NCBI GenBank assembly: GCA_016719945.1
Contig: JADJYE010000005.1
Span: forward strand, 1 to 64,000
Direction: 5' to 3'
Source of the DNA: Polyangiaceae bacterium
GTDB lineage: Bacteria > Myxococcota_A > Polyangia > Polyangiales > Polyangiaceae
Length of the DNA stretch: 64,000 nt
Below, piece after piece: positions 17,589-25,124 of the stretch. Below the pieces are notes generated by a model, which made no database searches, was not told the origin of the DNA, and saw only the letters and a list, made by a program, of their open reading frames with translations. Numbering within the stretch: position 1 is the first letter of the stretch; the number at the start of each line of letters is the position of its first letter. A program made the position numbers and the translations under genes.

Positions 17589-17996
17589 ATGCTCGCCTAC
17601 CTCCTCGACACCGACACGGTCAGCTTCATCATCCGCGGCCAGGGCCCGGCCGCTTCACGACTCACAGCTCACCAACCCTCCGAGGTGTGCATGAGCGCTC
17701 TGACCCTCGCCGAACTCCGCTTCGGTGCCGAGCGTCGCCACTCCCGCAAGCTGCACGGGATCATCGACACATTCGCCCACTCCATTCAGGTAATGCCCTT
17801 CGACGACGCGTGCGCCGCCGCCTATGGCCGCATACAGTCGAGCCTCGAGTCCAAAGGCACCCCTATCGGTACGATCGACACGCTCATCGCGGCACACGCC
17901 TTCGCGCTGAACATCACCCTGATCAGCAACAACCAGAAGCACTTCTCGAAGGTTCGCGGTCTCAAGATCGCTAACTGGTCGGAAGGGGCCGGATAA
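17589..17996 (+). CDS. vapC: VapC PIN-domain ribonuclease toxin
   Basis: 135 residues, intact. The PIN acidic residues are visible: Asp in YLLDTDTVSF, Glu in SALTLAELRFG, Asp in GTIDTLIAAHA, and the ending ITLISNNQKHFSKV. PIN toxins are Mg-dependent site-specific RNases. The TAA stop lies within the edge of the next attC. Typical size and motifs. Confidence 0.9.
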   Translation: MLAYLLDTDTVSFIIRGQGPAASRLTAHQPSEVCMSALTLAELRFGAERRHSRKLHGIIDTFAHSIQVMPFDDACAAAYGRIQSSLESKGTPIGTIDTLIAAHAFALNITLISNNQKHFSKVRGLKIANWSEGAG

Positions 17997-18085
17997 CGTA
18001 TCGGCATTGACCCGCAAGCGCCAGAGCGAGGGGACCGAAGGTCCCCCGAGCGACGGCGATTGTCGGGTCCACTGCCTTGTTAGCC
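17991..18085 (-). other. attC-like recombination site 5, reversed
   Basis: On the minus strand: GGCTAACAAGGCAGTGGACCCG ... CGGGTCAATGCCGATACGTT. TAACAA and GATACGTT match the other sites only when read on the minus strand, and the extra base also lies on that side. It is the attC of the brnTA cassette, which is inverted relative to its neighbours. Confidence 0.6.
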
Positions 18086-18108
18086 AGAGCCAGTCTTGAG
18101 AAGGCAGG

Positions 18109-18378
18109 TCAGGAGGAAGACGCCTTGCGAAGCTTCGGGAATTCCTCTCGGATGACCCGGCGCAGCGCGGCCTCCACGGACTCGGCGCGGCCTTCCATGA
18201 CGCGGCGCAGGGCATCGTTGATCATGGTCTGGTAGCTCGCGCCGCCAGCTTGATCGGCCTGTGCACGAAACCAGTCGAGGATGTCGTCGTCGATCCGGAT
18301 GGTGATGCGCGTCTTTCCGGCGGGCGCCGGAAGGATTGGTCCACGGCGAGCTTTGGCGAAGTTGTATTGCTTCTTCAT
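18109..18378 (-). CDS. brnA: BrnA-type RHH antitoxin
   Basis: 89 residues. The RHH domain is ITIRIDDDILDWFRAQADQ followed by SYQTMINDALRRVM. The basic N-terminus (MKKQYNFAKARRG) matches the BrnA layout. It overlaps the brnT stop by 4 bp (ATGA). The gene order toxin then antitoxin is the usual brnTA order. Probably represses the operon through the palindrome at 18658. Confidence 0.85.
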   Translation of the reverse strand: MKKQYNFAKARRGPILPAPAGKTRITIRIDDDILDWFRAQADQAGGASYQTMINDALRRVMEGRAESVEAALRRVIREEFPKLRKASSS

Positions 18379-18650
18379 GGCTTTCGCGAGGCTGAGTACT
18401 GTCGAGCTTCAGTCTTGGTAGCGCGCCGGGCTGAGATGATGCGGACGTTGTCGGCCCTGAAGGTGTAGACGACAACGAGCAGCCGACCGAGAGCATCCAT
18501 GGCGAGGGAAACGAGCCGGGGTTCGGTAGGCGAATCGTCCTGGATGGTCAGCGCCTGTTCGTCATGCAGCGCAACTGCAGCATCGGCAAACGAGATGCCG
18601 TGCTTCACGAGGTTCGACGCAGCTTTCTCGGGGTCCCACTCGACGCCCAC
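18375..18650 (-). CDS. brnT: BrnT-type ribonuclease toxin
   Basis: 91 residues from a GTG start: VEWDPEKAASNLVKHGISFA, then PRLVSLAMDALGRLLVVVYT, then NVRIISARRATKTEARQY. A complete BrnT (RelE-like fold, general RNase). It is the first gene of the inverted brnTA cassette. The longer upstream open frame crosses the attC and the operator, so the GTG at 18650 is preferred. Confidence 0.85.
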   Translation of the reverse strand: MGVEWDPEKAASNLVKHGISFADAAVALHDEQALTIQDDSPTEPRLVSLAMDALGRLLVVVYTFRADNVRIISARRATKTEARQYSASRKP

Positions 18651-18657
18651 GCACGCA

Positions 18658-18677
18658 GTATGCACGCGTGTGCATAC
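18658..18677. promoter_or_regulatory. Palindromic operator of brnTA
   Basis: GTATGCAC-GCGT-GTGCATAC, a perfect dyad 7 bases upstream of the brnT start. Size and placement fit an RHH (BrnA) operator. Confidence 0.65.
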
Positions 18678-18700
18678 GAGCGCAAGCGCCTCGGAATTCT

Positions 18701-18795
18701 GGCTAACAACGCGTTGGACCCGACAATCGCCTTCGGTCGGCCTGCTCCGCGGGCCTCCCTGTGGCGCTCGCGGGGCAACGCTTGTACGTTGGCCA
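18701..18795 (+). other. attC-like recombination site 6
   Basis: Left GGCTAACAACGCGTTGGACC; right GGGGCAACGCTTGTACGTTGG. R' (GTTGGCC) is like that of attC-2. Plus orientation. Confidence 0.55.
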
Positions 18796-18805
18796 GACCT
18801 GCGAC

Positions 18806-19372
18806 ATGCCCAATTGCGACTTCTACGCATTCTCTGAAGATGTCGCCGATGTGCTTGGGTTCGTCTTCGCTCAACCGGGTTGGGAGCTTCACGAGCTTGC
18901 GTCTCGTCCCGACAGCCCGGTGCGCGTGCTTCGTTCCTCGGCTGAGGCTTCGGACGCCTTCGACTACCTGCACGAGGATGGCCTCTTTCACATCTATTCG
19001 CCCGACATGAAGGGCTATGTTGTACACAAGAAGATCCTCTTCAAGCCCGGCGCCGTTCCGGGCGCTTCGTTCCGGTTCTCGACCGAAGGATGGGGTCTCA
19101 TCCAGCTCTACTTCGGCTCCCTCCGGCCCAACCAAGGGTTGCGTCCGTCGCATACGAACCACAACTCGCTCGCCCGAGCACGCAAATGGAGCGCGTCTGT
19201 TCCTGAGCTTGGCGACCCGGAGCGCTGGGACTGGTCCGCGATCTCGCGTGCCTCAGGAAGGCTCAATCGCTTTCTTCGAAACCGCGCGGTCGCGAAGCAT
19301 GGCTCGCGTCCGATCTTGCCGGGCGCACATGCAGCGCTGCTCGAGAACCGGTTCGAGCTGCTGAGCATCTAG
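18806..19372 (+). CDS. Cassette-borne hypothetical protein
   Basis: 188 residues; family not recognised. It begins MPNCDFYAFSEDVADVLGFV and contains LFHIYSPDMKGYVVHKKILF, GLIQLYFGSLRPNQGLRPSH and a basic end. No signal peptide or membrane segment. The pattern of alternating aromatic and hydrophobic residues suggests a compact alpha/beta fold. It starts 11 bases after attC-6 and a partial attC follows, so it is the sole gene of its cassette. Such unknowns are common in integron arrays. Confidence 0.55.
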   Translation: MPNCDFYAFSEDVADVLGFVFAQPGWELHELASRPDSPVRVLRSSAEASDAFDYLHEDGLFHIYSPDMKGYVVHKKILFKPGAVPGASFRFSTEGWGLIQLYFGSLRPNQGLRPSHTNHNSLARARKWSASVPELGDPERWDWSAISRASGRLNRFLRNRAVAKHGSRPILPGAHAALLENRFELLSI

Positions 19373-19377
19373 AGGGT

Positions 19378-19425
19378 GGCCTGGTTGGGGAGAGCTGGCC
19401 AGCTGCGCGTACGTTGGCCAGACCG
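19378..19425 (+). other. Partial attC-like site 7
   Basis: Only the L'/R' side is clear (CGTACGTTGGCCAGACC, the same end as attC-6). The left half is degenerate. Confidence 0.35.
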
Positions 19426-19482
19426 TGGCGTCCTCCAGGGCGAGCTTGATGAGCCGGTCGACGTAGGTACAATGTACCTCCC

Positions 19483-19719
19483 ATGAAAGCTCGGCTCGTC
19501 AATATGGGCAATTCGCGCGGGGTACGGATCCCCAAGCCCCTCATCGAGGAAGCCGGGCTCGTTGACGAGGTGGAGCTCCACGTTCGCGATGGCGCGATCG
19601 TCATCGCTGCCGCTCGTGCTCCGCGAGCCGGCTGGTCGGAAGCTGCTGCTCAGCTTTCCGAGGGTCTCCTTGACCCTGAGCTTCCCACGCGCTTCGACGA
19701 GGACGAATGGCACTGGTGA
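19483..19719 (+). CDS. mazE: MazE-type AbrB antitoxin
   Basis: 78 residues. AbrB-fold N-terminus: LVNMGNSRGVRIPKPLIEEA. The acidic tail (LPTRFDEDEWHW) is the usual toxin-neutralising segment. The ATG follows a weak purine-rich site. The 3' end overlaps the mazF start by 13 bp. Different family from the RHH antitoxin at 12672. Confidence 0.85.
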   Translation: MKARLVNMGNSRGVRIPKPLIEEAGLVDEVELHVRDGAIVIAAARAPRAGWSEAAAQLSEGLLDPELPTRFDEDEWHW

Positions 19720-20048
19720 AGACTTCCGCCCCGCGCCGCGGTGACGTCCACCTCGTCTCGCTCGATCCGACCCGCGGGTCTGCAATTCGCAAGACACGGC
19801 CCTGCTTGGTCGTGTCCCCAGACGAGCTGAACCTTCACCTCAGGACCGTCATTGTCGCTCCAATGACCTCAGCTGGTCATCCCTACCCTTTCCGGGTGCC
19901 GTGCAAGTTCGAGGGCAAGCACGGGTTTGTCGTGCTCGATCAGCTTCGTACTGTCGACAGAGAGCGCCTCGCGCGCCGCCTCGGAAAGCTGTCTTCTCCC
20001 GCGTTCGAGAAGGTGCTTTCGCTGCTCCAAGAGATGTTCGCTCCGTAG
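19707..20048 (+). CDS. mazF: MazF-type endoribonuclease toxin
   Basis: 113 residues: PRRGDVHLVSLDPTRGSAIR, then KTRPCLVVSPDELN, RTVIVAPMTSAGHPYPFRVP, VVLDQLRTVDRERLARRLGK. An intact mRNA interferase of normal length. A GTG at 19716 is an alternative start. The C-terminal SPAFEKVLSLLQEMF recurs as a fragment at 28791-28856, pointing to a second, deleted copy. Confidence 0.88.
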   Translation: MALVKTSAPRRGDVHLVSLDPTRGSAIRKTRPCLVVSPDELNLHLRTVIVAPMTSAGHPYPFRVPCKFEGKHGFVVLDQLRTVDRERLARRLGKLSSPAFEKVLSLLQEMFAP

Positions 20049-20059
20049 CTCGACCTTGG

Positions 20060-20152
20060 CTGTCCAACCTCTCAACTTGGGGTTCAGCTGAAGGCCGGTC
20101 TCGGTCGCTGGTTCCCTCTCCCGACCGCAGCTGAAGGCTGCTACGTTGGACA
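20060..20152 (+). other. attC-like recombination site 8
   Basis: Symmetric ends CTGTCCAAC and GTTGGACAG. Inner pairing of TTCAGCTG with CAGCTGAA. Follows mazF. Confidence 0.6.
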
Positions 20153-20160
20153 GACCTGCC

Positions 20161-20487
20161 GTGGCTAAAGGTGAGCGATTCGTCGAATGCGGAGCTCATG
20201 GTCGGTCCGACGCCGCTTTCGTCTGCAAGCATCTGGTGGCGGCGAAGGGCGGGCCGATGCTGGGATTCCACCAGGCTAAGGTCGACCCACGTAATCGTGA
20301 ATGGAGTGACCTGAACGGTTGGTGCGATCAATGCGAACAGGTCTATCTGGCGCAAGGTGAATGGAACGGCGTCTCCGAGGGCTTCGCGGGTGTCACCTTG
20401 ATATGCTCGCGCTGCTTCTTCGACATGAAAGCGCGGCACGGCGGGTTGTGGCGGCGCATGCTGGCGGCCCTTTCTGGAAAAATCTGA
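20161..20487 (+). CDS. Cys-rich cassette protein (putative zinc-binding)
   Basis: 108 residues from a GTG 8 bases after attC-8. Cysteines occur in ECGAHG, FVCKHL, WCDQCEQVY and ICSRCFFDM, consistent with one or two zinc sites. No known catalytic domain is recognised. A single-gene cassette bracketed by attC-8 and attC-9. Confidence 0.6.
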   Translation: MAKGERFVECGAHGRSDAAFVCKHLVAAKGGPMLGFHQAKVDPRNREWSDLNGWCDQCEQVYLAQGEWNGVSEGFAGVTLICSRCFFDMKARHGGLWRRMLAALSGKI

Positions 20488-20491
20488 TGCG

Positions 20492-20545
20492 CTGTCCAAC
20501 TGCGCGGACTGCGGCATCGGTCGCCGCTGAACGCTACGTTAGGCC
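20492..20545 (+). other. attC-like recombination site 9
   Basis: Ends CTGTCCAAC and ACGTTAGGCC. R' GTTAGGC fits the GTTRRRY core exactly. Compact (54 bp), with CGGCATCGG as the centre. Confidence 0.6.
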
Positions 20546-20569
20546 GCTTGTGATCGAAACGGAGGCATC

Positions 20570-20995
20570 GTGCCGATTCCGAAACCGACAAAGCCTGCGC
20601 ACACTTCGCCGGCCGACACCTCGGGTGCGGTCGACGCCTTCATGGCCGCGCTGGCCCATCCGTTCAAGGCCGAGATCGAACAGATCAGGGCACTCATCCT
20701 CCACGTCGATCCGTTAATCGCGGAAGGCATCAAGTGGAACGCACCGAGCTTCCGCACTTCGGAGTACTTCGCAACCACCAACCTACGCGCCAAGGCTGGG
20801 ATCGGCGTCATCCTCCATCTCGGTGCCAAGAGTCGCGCGCTACCTGCCGGGGGCGTCGCCATCGCCGACCCGGAACATCTGTTGCAGTGGCTAGCTACCG
20901 ATCGTGCAGCAGTAACGTTCCTGAGCTCGGAGGAGCTGCAGGCGAGGACCGTCGCCTTTCAAGGCATTCTCCGGCAGTGGATCACCTACGTCTGA
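20570..20995 (+). CDS. DUF1801 domain protein
   Basis: 141 residues from GTG. PFKAEIEQIRALILHVDPLI, then AEGIKWNAPSF is the DUF1801 signature (YdhG-like alpha/beta fold), followed by KAGIGVILHLGAKSRALPAG. Function of the family is not established. It is preceded by attC-9, but no clear attC follows, so it is the last recognisable cassette of the array. Confidence 0.75.
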   Translation: MPIPKPTKPAHTSPADTSGAVDAFMAALAHPFKAEIEQIRALILHVDPLIAEGIKWNAPSFRTSEYFATTNLRAKAGIGVILHLGAKSRALPAGGVAIADPEHLLQWLATDRAAVTFLSSEELQARTVAFQGILRQWITYV

Positions 20996-21262
20996 ATCGC
21001 AGCCTGCAGGCTTCGCCTCTCGGGCACCGCGCCAGCAGCCCTCCTTCGGCCCGCCGGCAGAACGATCGAAGGCGCCTGTTCCGTCACGCGATGGTCCGTC
21101 CCACTCGGCTACGGAGCGGCCGCGGCGGTGTCGGCCTACGCGTTCACGTACGGATGGTGACTGCGTCGGCTGAGGAACGCCCCGCTCGCTGCAATGTTAC
21201 TCGCCGCTCGTCGGGCGCACGAGCGGCCCCGCGGCAACGCGCATTGCCGATCGTGAGAAGGC

Positions 21263-21772
21263 TCAGCTCGGCAGCTTCTGCGTGAGCGCGCCGAGGTAGT
21301 CGCGCTTCCCGATGCTGACGCCGTTGTGACGCAAGATCGCGTACGCGTGCGTGAGGTGGAAGTAGAAGTTCGGCAGCGCGTGCTCGAGGAAGTAGTCGGC
21401 GCCAGTCATCGTCTTGCCCTCCCAGCGTGGCTGGGTGATCGACTGTGTCGCCGCCTTCTCGAAGTCTTTCGCCGATAGGGTGTCGAGCCAGCCCAGCACG
21501 GCCGTGACGCGAGCGCGCAACTGCTCCACCGTCGTCTCGGTGTCGGGGAACACGGGCGCCTCTTTGCCGGTCAGACGTGACGCCGCGAGCTTGGCGGTGT
21601 CGCACGCCGTCTGCACCTGGCGGGCAAAGGCGAACTGGTCCGGCGACAGCCGGAAGCCGAGATACAAGCTCGGGTCGAAGCCCTTCGTCTTGGCGTGGGC
21701 CTCGGCGGTCTCGAGCCACTTGTCGAGCTGACGGAGCTGCTTCTTGAACTGACCGAAAATCTCGTTGTACAT
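21263..21772 (-). CDS. DUF1993 domain protein
   Basis: 169 residues. Starts MYNEIFGQFKKQLRQLDKWL and contains PSLYLGFRLSPDQFAFARQV, RWEGKTMTGADYFLEHALPN and FYFHLTHAYAILRHNGVSIG. These are standard features of DUF1993, a helical family of unknown function related to the DinB/metal-binding four-helix proteins. The open frame extends upstream, but the usual family start is the ATG at 21772. It marks the return to chromosomal genes after the array. Confidence 0.85.
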   Translation of the reverse strand: MYNEIFGQFKKQLRQLDKWLETAEAHAKTKGFDPSLYLGFRLSPDQFAFARQVQTACDTAKLAASRLTGKEAPVFPDTETTVEQLRARVTAVLGWLDTLSAKDFEKAATQSITQPRWEGKTMTGADYFLEHALPNFYFHLTHAYAILRHNGVSIGKRDYLGALTQKLPS

Positions 21773-21953
21773 GCGCCGCATCCTACCCAAGCAGCTCGTC
21801 GTCTTCGACGATGACAAGACCGTCCTCGCTTCGGAGCCGGGCCCCTCCATTCCTGGGTCCGACTTGCCCCTTCTGCCCAAGTTTGCCCTGGTCTTCTGGA
21901 CCGATCTCAGCTCAAGTCTCCTTACGCGCGCGCTCGGCTTCCGGGGGGGCACA

Positions 21954-22913
21954 ATGAGGGCTGGCACTTCGTGTTTCGGCACCGCCGCGCTCGTCGTGGC
22001 CGCCGGCGCCGCGCACGGCGCGGAGCGTGCGGAGCTCCGCGTGCGCCCCCTGAGCCTACCGGAGGCCTGCCCGGACGAGGCGGCGCTGCGCGCGGGCGTC
22101 GTGTCGCGCCTCGGCGAGGATCCCTTCGGGGCGGACGCCCCGCTCGACATCGTCGTCGCGGTCGAGCCCATGGCTACGGAGCTCGTCGGACGCATCCTCG
22201 TCGAGCGCGACGGAGAGCCCGTGGGCGAGCGCCGGGTCGCTGCGGTCCATCGTGACTGTGAGGCCCTCACGGAGGCGCTCGCCGTCGCGATCGCGATCAT
22301 CCTCGACCCGCTCCCCAGTCCGCCGGCGCCGCTCCGTCGCGAGGTCGAGCCGAGCTTCAGCTCCACCCGAGTGGACCCGCCGCCTCCGCTTCCCGCTCGC
22401 GTGGACGACGCGCCCTTCGCGCTCTCTGGAGTCTCGTACCGCGCGGCCGCCGGCGTCGGCCTCGCGGTCGGATCCGGTCCTCGCCCCACGCCGAGCTTCT
22501 CGGCAGCCGTCGGGCTCCGTCACGCGTGGGCGTCGATCGATGCCGAGGGCCGGGTGGATCTGCCGACCGAGACGGAGGGGGCCACGAGGGTGAGCGCCAT
22601 GCTCGGCGCCGCCGGACTCTCGCCGTGCGCCCACATCGGGCCATTCGCCGGTTGCGCGCTCCTGTCCGTCGGCGGGGTTCGGGGCGAGGGGATCGGCGTT
22701 GACGTTGCGCTCAGCGCCCTCTCGTTCTTCGCGGCCCTGGGCGCTCGGTCGAGCTTCGAGCCGGTCCTTCATGGCCCTGTCCACCTGCGCTTGACCGCAG
22801 ACCTGCAGGCCGTCGTCTCCCGCGCGGAGCTAGCGCTGAACGGCGAGCCCGTCTGGACGATGCCGTCCATCTGCGGGTCGTTCGGCGTGGCCGTCCTGAT
22901 CGAAGGACCGTGA
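21954..22913 (+). CDS. Secreted hypothetical protein, first gene of ECF operon
   Basis: 319 residues. An N-terminal signal peptide (GTAALVVAAGAAHGAERA) is followed by a small domain with CPDEAALRAGVVSRLGEDPF and IVVAVEPM. A Pro-rich linker (PPPPLPARVDD) leads to a C-terminal half with repeated Gly/Ala beta-type segments (YRAAAGVGLAVGSGP). This resembles periplasmic proteins encoded with ECF factors in myxobacteria. The stop overlaps the sigma-factor GTG by 4 bp. Function unknown; the context suggests a cell-envelope sensor or effector. Confidence 0.6.
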   Translation: MRAGTSCFGTAALVVAAGAAHGAERAELRVRPLSLPEACPDEAALRAGVVSRLGEDPFGADAPLDIVVAVEPMATELVGRILVERDGEPVGERRVAAVHRDCEALTEALAVAIAIILDPLPSPPAPLRREVEPSFSSTRVDPPPPLPARVDDAPFALSGVSYRAAAGVGLAVGSGPRPTPSFSAAVGLRHAWASIDAEGRVDLPTETEGATRVSAMLGAAGLSPCAHIGPFAGCALLSVGGVRGEGIGVDVALSALSFFAALGARSSFEPVLHGPVHLRLTADLQAVVSRAELALNGEPVWTMPSICGSFGVAVLIEGP

Positions 22914-23515
22914 CCTGGTCCGCACTTTTCGTGACGGGTCGAGCCGCGTCGACCCAAGAGAGTAGGGTGGAGGTCCGTACGGCCGAACCGCCGACCGTGG
23001 AGCGACCCGCGTTCGCGAACGTGTTCGCGGCCGAGCTTCCCTACGTCCTGCGGTCGCTCCGCCGGTTGGGCGCTCTCCCCGCGGACGTCGAGGACCTCGG
23101 CCACGATGTCTTCATGGTGGTCCACCGGGAGCTCGCGCGCTTCGACCCCGCGCGCCCGATACGCCCGTGGCTCTTCGGCATCGCCTTTCGCGTCGCGTCG
23201 GATCACCGTCGCCTCGCGCGCGTTCGCCGCGAGGTCCCCACGGCACAGGTGCCCGACGCCGCAGCCCTCGCCGAGAGCGCGGAGGCGCACCTGGAGCGGG
23301 CCGACGATCGAGCGCTCGTGCTGGCCGCGCTCGCTGCCCTCGACCTCGAGCGGCGCGCGGTCATCGTCATGCACGATCTCGATGGATTCTCTGCGCCGCA
23401 GGTCGCGGCGGAGCTCGGCATCCCCCTGAACACAGCGTACTCGCGGCTGCGCCTGGCGCGGGAAGACCTCCGCAGAGCCGTCCAGCGCATCCGCGCACGG
23501 AGCCCCAAACCATGA
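22910..23515 (+). CDS. ECF-type RNA polymerase sigma factor
   Basis: 201 residues. Region 2: DVEDLGHDVFMVVHRELARF and PIRPWLFGIAFRVASDHRR. Region 4: LDLERRAVIVMHDLDGFSAP, then QVAAELGIPLNTAYSRLRLA. The GTG start overlaps the upstream gene; the N-terminal about 35 residues are not part of the sigma domains. It ends in an ATGA overlap with the next gene, which is a candidate anti-sigma or regulatory membrane protein. No classical zinc-type anti-sigma motif is seen. Confidence 0.88.
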   Translation: MTWSALFVTGRAASTQESRVEVRTAEPPTVERPAFANVFAAELPYVLRSLRRLGALPADVEDLGHDVFMVVHRELARFDPARPIRPWLFGIAFRVASDHRRLARVRREVPTAQVPDAAALAESAEAHLERADDRALVLAALAALDLERRAVIVMHDLDGFSAPQVAAELGIPLNTAYSRLRLAREDLRRAVQRIRARSPKP

Positions 23516-24324
23516 TCGAGCGCTTGCCGCAGGATCTCGAAGAGGTGCTGGCGCCGGAGCGGGCCCTCCCTCCGCTGGACGACGCCGTTCGAGCGCGCAT
23601 CGAGGCGCAGCTCGCAGCTTCGCTCGGGGCTCCGATCACGACGGACGAGCCACAGGAGACTGTCGCGACGCCCGGCGTCGACACCCCACCTCGCCCACCG
23701 GGGCTGCCTGGCTGGCTGTGGAAGGTCGGGCTCGCCATGCTGGCTGTCACCGGGGCGGTGCTGCTCGTGGGGTCTCGGGAGGATCGTCGCGCCGCGCTCG
23801 CCGCTCGTGCAGCGGAGTCCGCGCGGCTCCCCGACAATGCGGCGCGTGTCGAGGCGGCGGAAGCAGGCAAGCACGACGAGGCTGGCGCTCGCTCCACTCC
23901 GGCTGGCGCCTCTGTCAACGCCGCGTCTTCGACCGACGCAGCCGTCATCGACATCCATGACCTGCCCGACGCCGCGCCGATCCGGTCTTCGGTGGCTCGG
24001 GCCGCGCCGAGCTCCTCGTCGGTCGCGACCGCCACCGACGAGTCGCTCCGACGCGAGCGTGCGCTCACCGATGCGGCCCGGACAGCGATCGGGCTTGGTG
24101 ACGGGCTCGGCGCATTGGACAAGCTGCGGGCCGCGAGCGCGGAGTTTCCAGCAGGCCAGCTCATCCAAGAGCGCGAGGCGCTCGCGGTGCAGGCGCTGTG
24201 GACCTCGGGTCAGCGTCAACAGGCGAAGGAGCGCGCGCAGGCCTTCCGCGAGCGCTTCCCGTCGAGCCCTCTGCTTCACTCGGTCGAAGCCCTGGTCGGA
24301 CCCCATCCTGTGGCGCAACCGTGA
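23512..24324 (+). CDS. Single-pass membrane protein, putative sigma regulator
   Basis: 270 residues. The cytoplasmic N-terminus (about 1-62) contains LDDAVRARIEAQLAASL. One transmembrane helix follows at about 65-85 (WLWKVGLAMLAVTGAVLLVG), then a Ser/Ala-rich linker and a C-terminal helical TPR-like region (ALTDAARTAIGLGDGLGALD, then QAFRERFPSSPLLHSVEALV). Topology and position right after an ECF gene fit an anti-sigma-like regulator, but no known ASD fold is recognised. Coupled on both sides by 4-bp overlaps. Confidence 0.6.
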   Translation: MIERLPQDLEEVLAPERALPPLDDAVRARIEAQLAASLGAPITTDEPQETVATPGVDTPPRPPGLPGWLWKVGLAMLAVTGAVLLVGSREDRRAALAARAAESARLPDNAARVEAAEAGKHDEAGARSTPAGASVNAASSTDAAVIDIHDLPDAAPIRSSVARAAPSSSSVATATDESLRRERALTDAARTAIGLGDGLGALDKLRAASAEFPAGQLIQEREALAVQALWTSGQRQQAKERAQAFRERFPSSPLLHSVEALVGPHPVAQP

Positions 24325-25124
24325 GGAGCGTGGCGCTCGTCGCGGCGCTCGTCAGCTCGAGCTGTCTCCTCACCCAGGATCTTGGGCACGACCTACCGTC
24401 GACGGGCGCGGGTGGCAGCGACGGCTCGAGTGAGCCTCCCGACGTCTCCTGCGTCGGCCAGGTCGAGATCGTGAGCCACCCCTTTTCCCACGTGACCGGC
24501 TTGGTTCGGGTCGTGGACGGCGTGAGCCAATCCGCGTCTCCGGTCGACGGCGCAATCGTACGCGTCTGCGCGCTCACTGACCCCGAATGCGTAGCGCCCC
24601 TCTTCGACACCCAATCCGGACCGGACGGCGCAGCGACGATCGAGATGCCGCTCGACCCCACCGACGGCTTCGTCGGCTATGTCGAGGTGGGCGACGCCCC
24701 TGCGTTCATGAACCTCTACCACGTGGTACCCGCGATACGGGAGCAAGGGTTCACCCTTTACGCCGGTGTGTATGGTCGCAAGGAAGAGATGGAGCTGTAC
24801 GCTGCGGTGGACCGCAATCCCGACCCGGCGCGGGGCACGATCGGGGTCCAAGCAGGGGACTGCTCCGGAGGTCCGTCGGCCGGGCTGACCCTTGAGCTCG
24901 AAGAGCCCGGCGAGGAGACCCGGGTCCTGTACCTCGAGCTCGGGTCTGCCGCGCCAGCGCGAACAGCGACCGATCCAGAGGGTATCGCGGTGCTGCTCGA
25001 CGTGCCGCCCGGTCTTCACGTGGTTCGTAGCCGCTCGGGCGATGTCGTGATTGGCGAGGCGAGGGTCGCCGTTCGGGCCGGTGCGTTCACCACCTTCTTT
25101 CTGAATCCGACGCCCCTGCCATGA
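24321..25124 (+). CDS. Lipoprotein of the ECF operon (1)
   Basis: 267 residues from a GTG overlapping the previous stop. Short signal with lipobox VSSSC at residues 11-15. The mature part has paired cysteines (VSCVGQ, RVCALTDPECVAP) and beta-rich carboxypeptidase-regulatory-like segments (VDGAIVRVC ... GPDGAATIEMPLDP, TDPEGIAVLLDVPPGLHVVR). Similar architecture to the next gene, suggesting tandem duplication. Probably anchored in the envelope; substrate unknown. Confidence 0.65.
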   Translation: MRSVALVAALVSSSCLLTQDLGHDLPSTGAGGSDGSSEPPDVSCVGQVEIVSHPFSHVTGLVRVVDGVSQSASPVDGAIVRVCALTDPECVAPLFDTQSGPDGAATIEMPLDPTDGFVGYVEVGDAPAFMNLYHVVPAIREQGFTLYAGVYGRKEEMELYAAVDRNPDPARGTIGVQAGDCSGGPSAGLTLELEEPGEETRVLYLELGSAAPARTATDPEGIAVLLDVPPGLHVVRSRSGDVVIGEARVAVRAGAFTTFFLNPTPLP

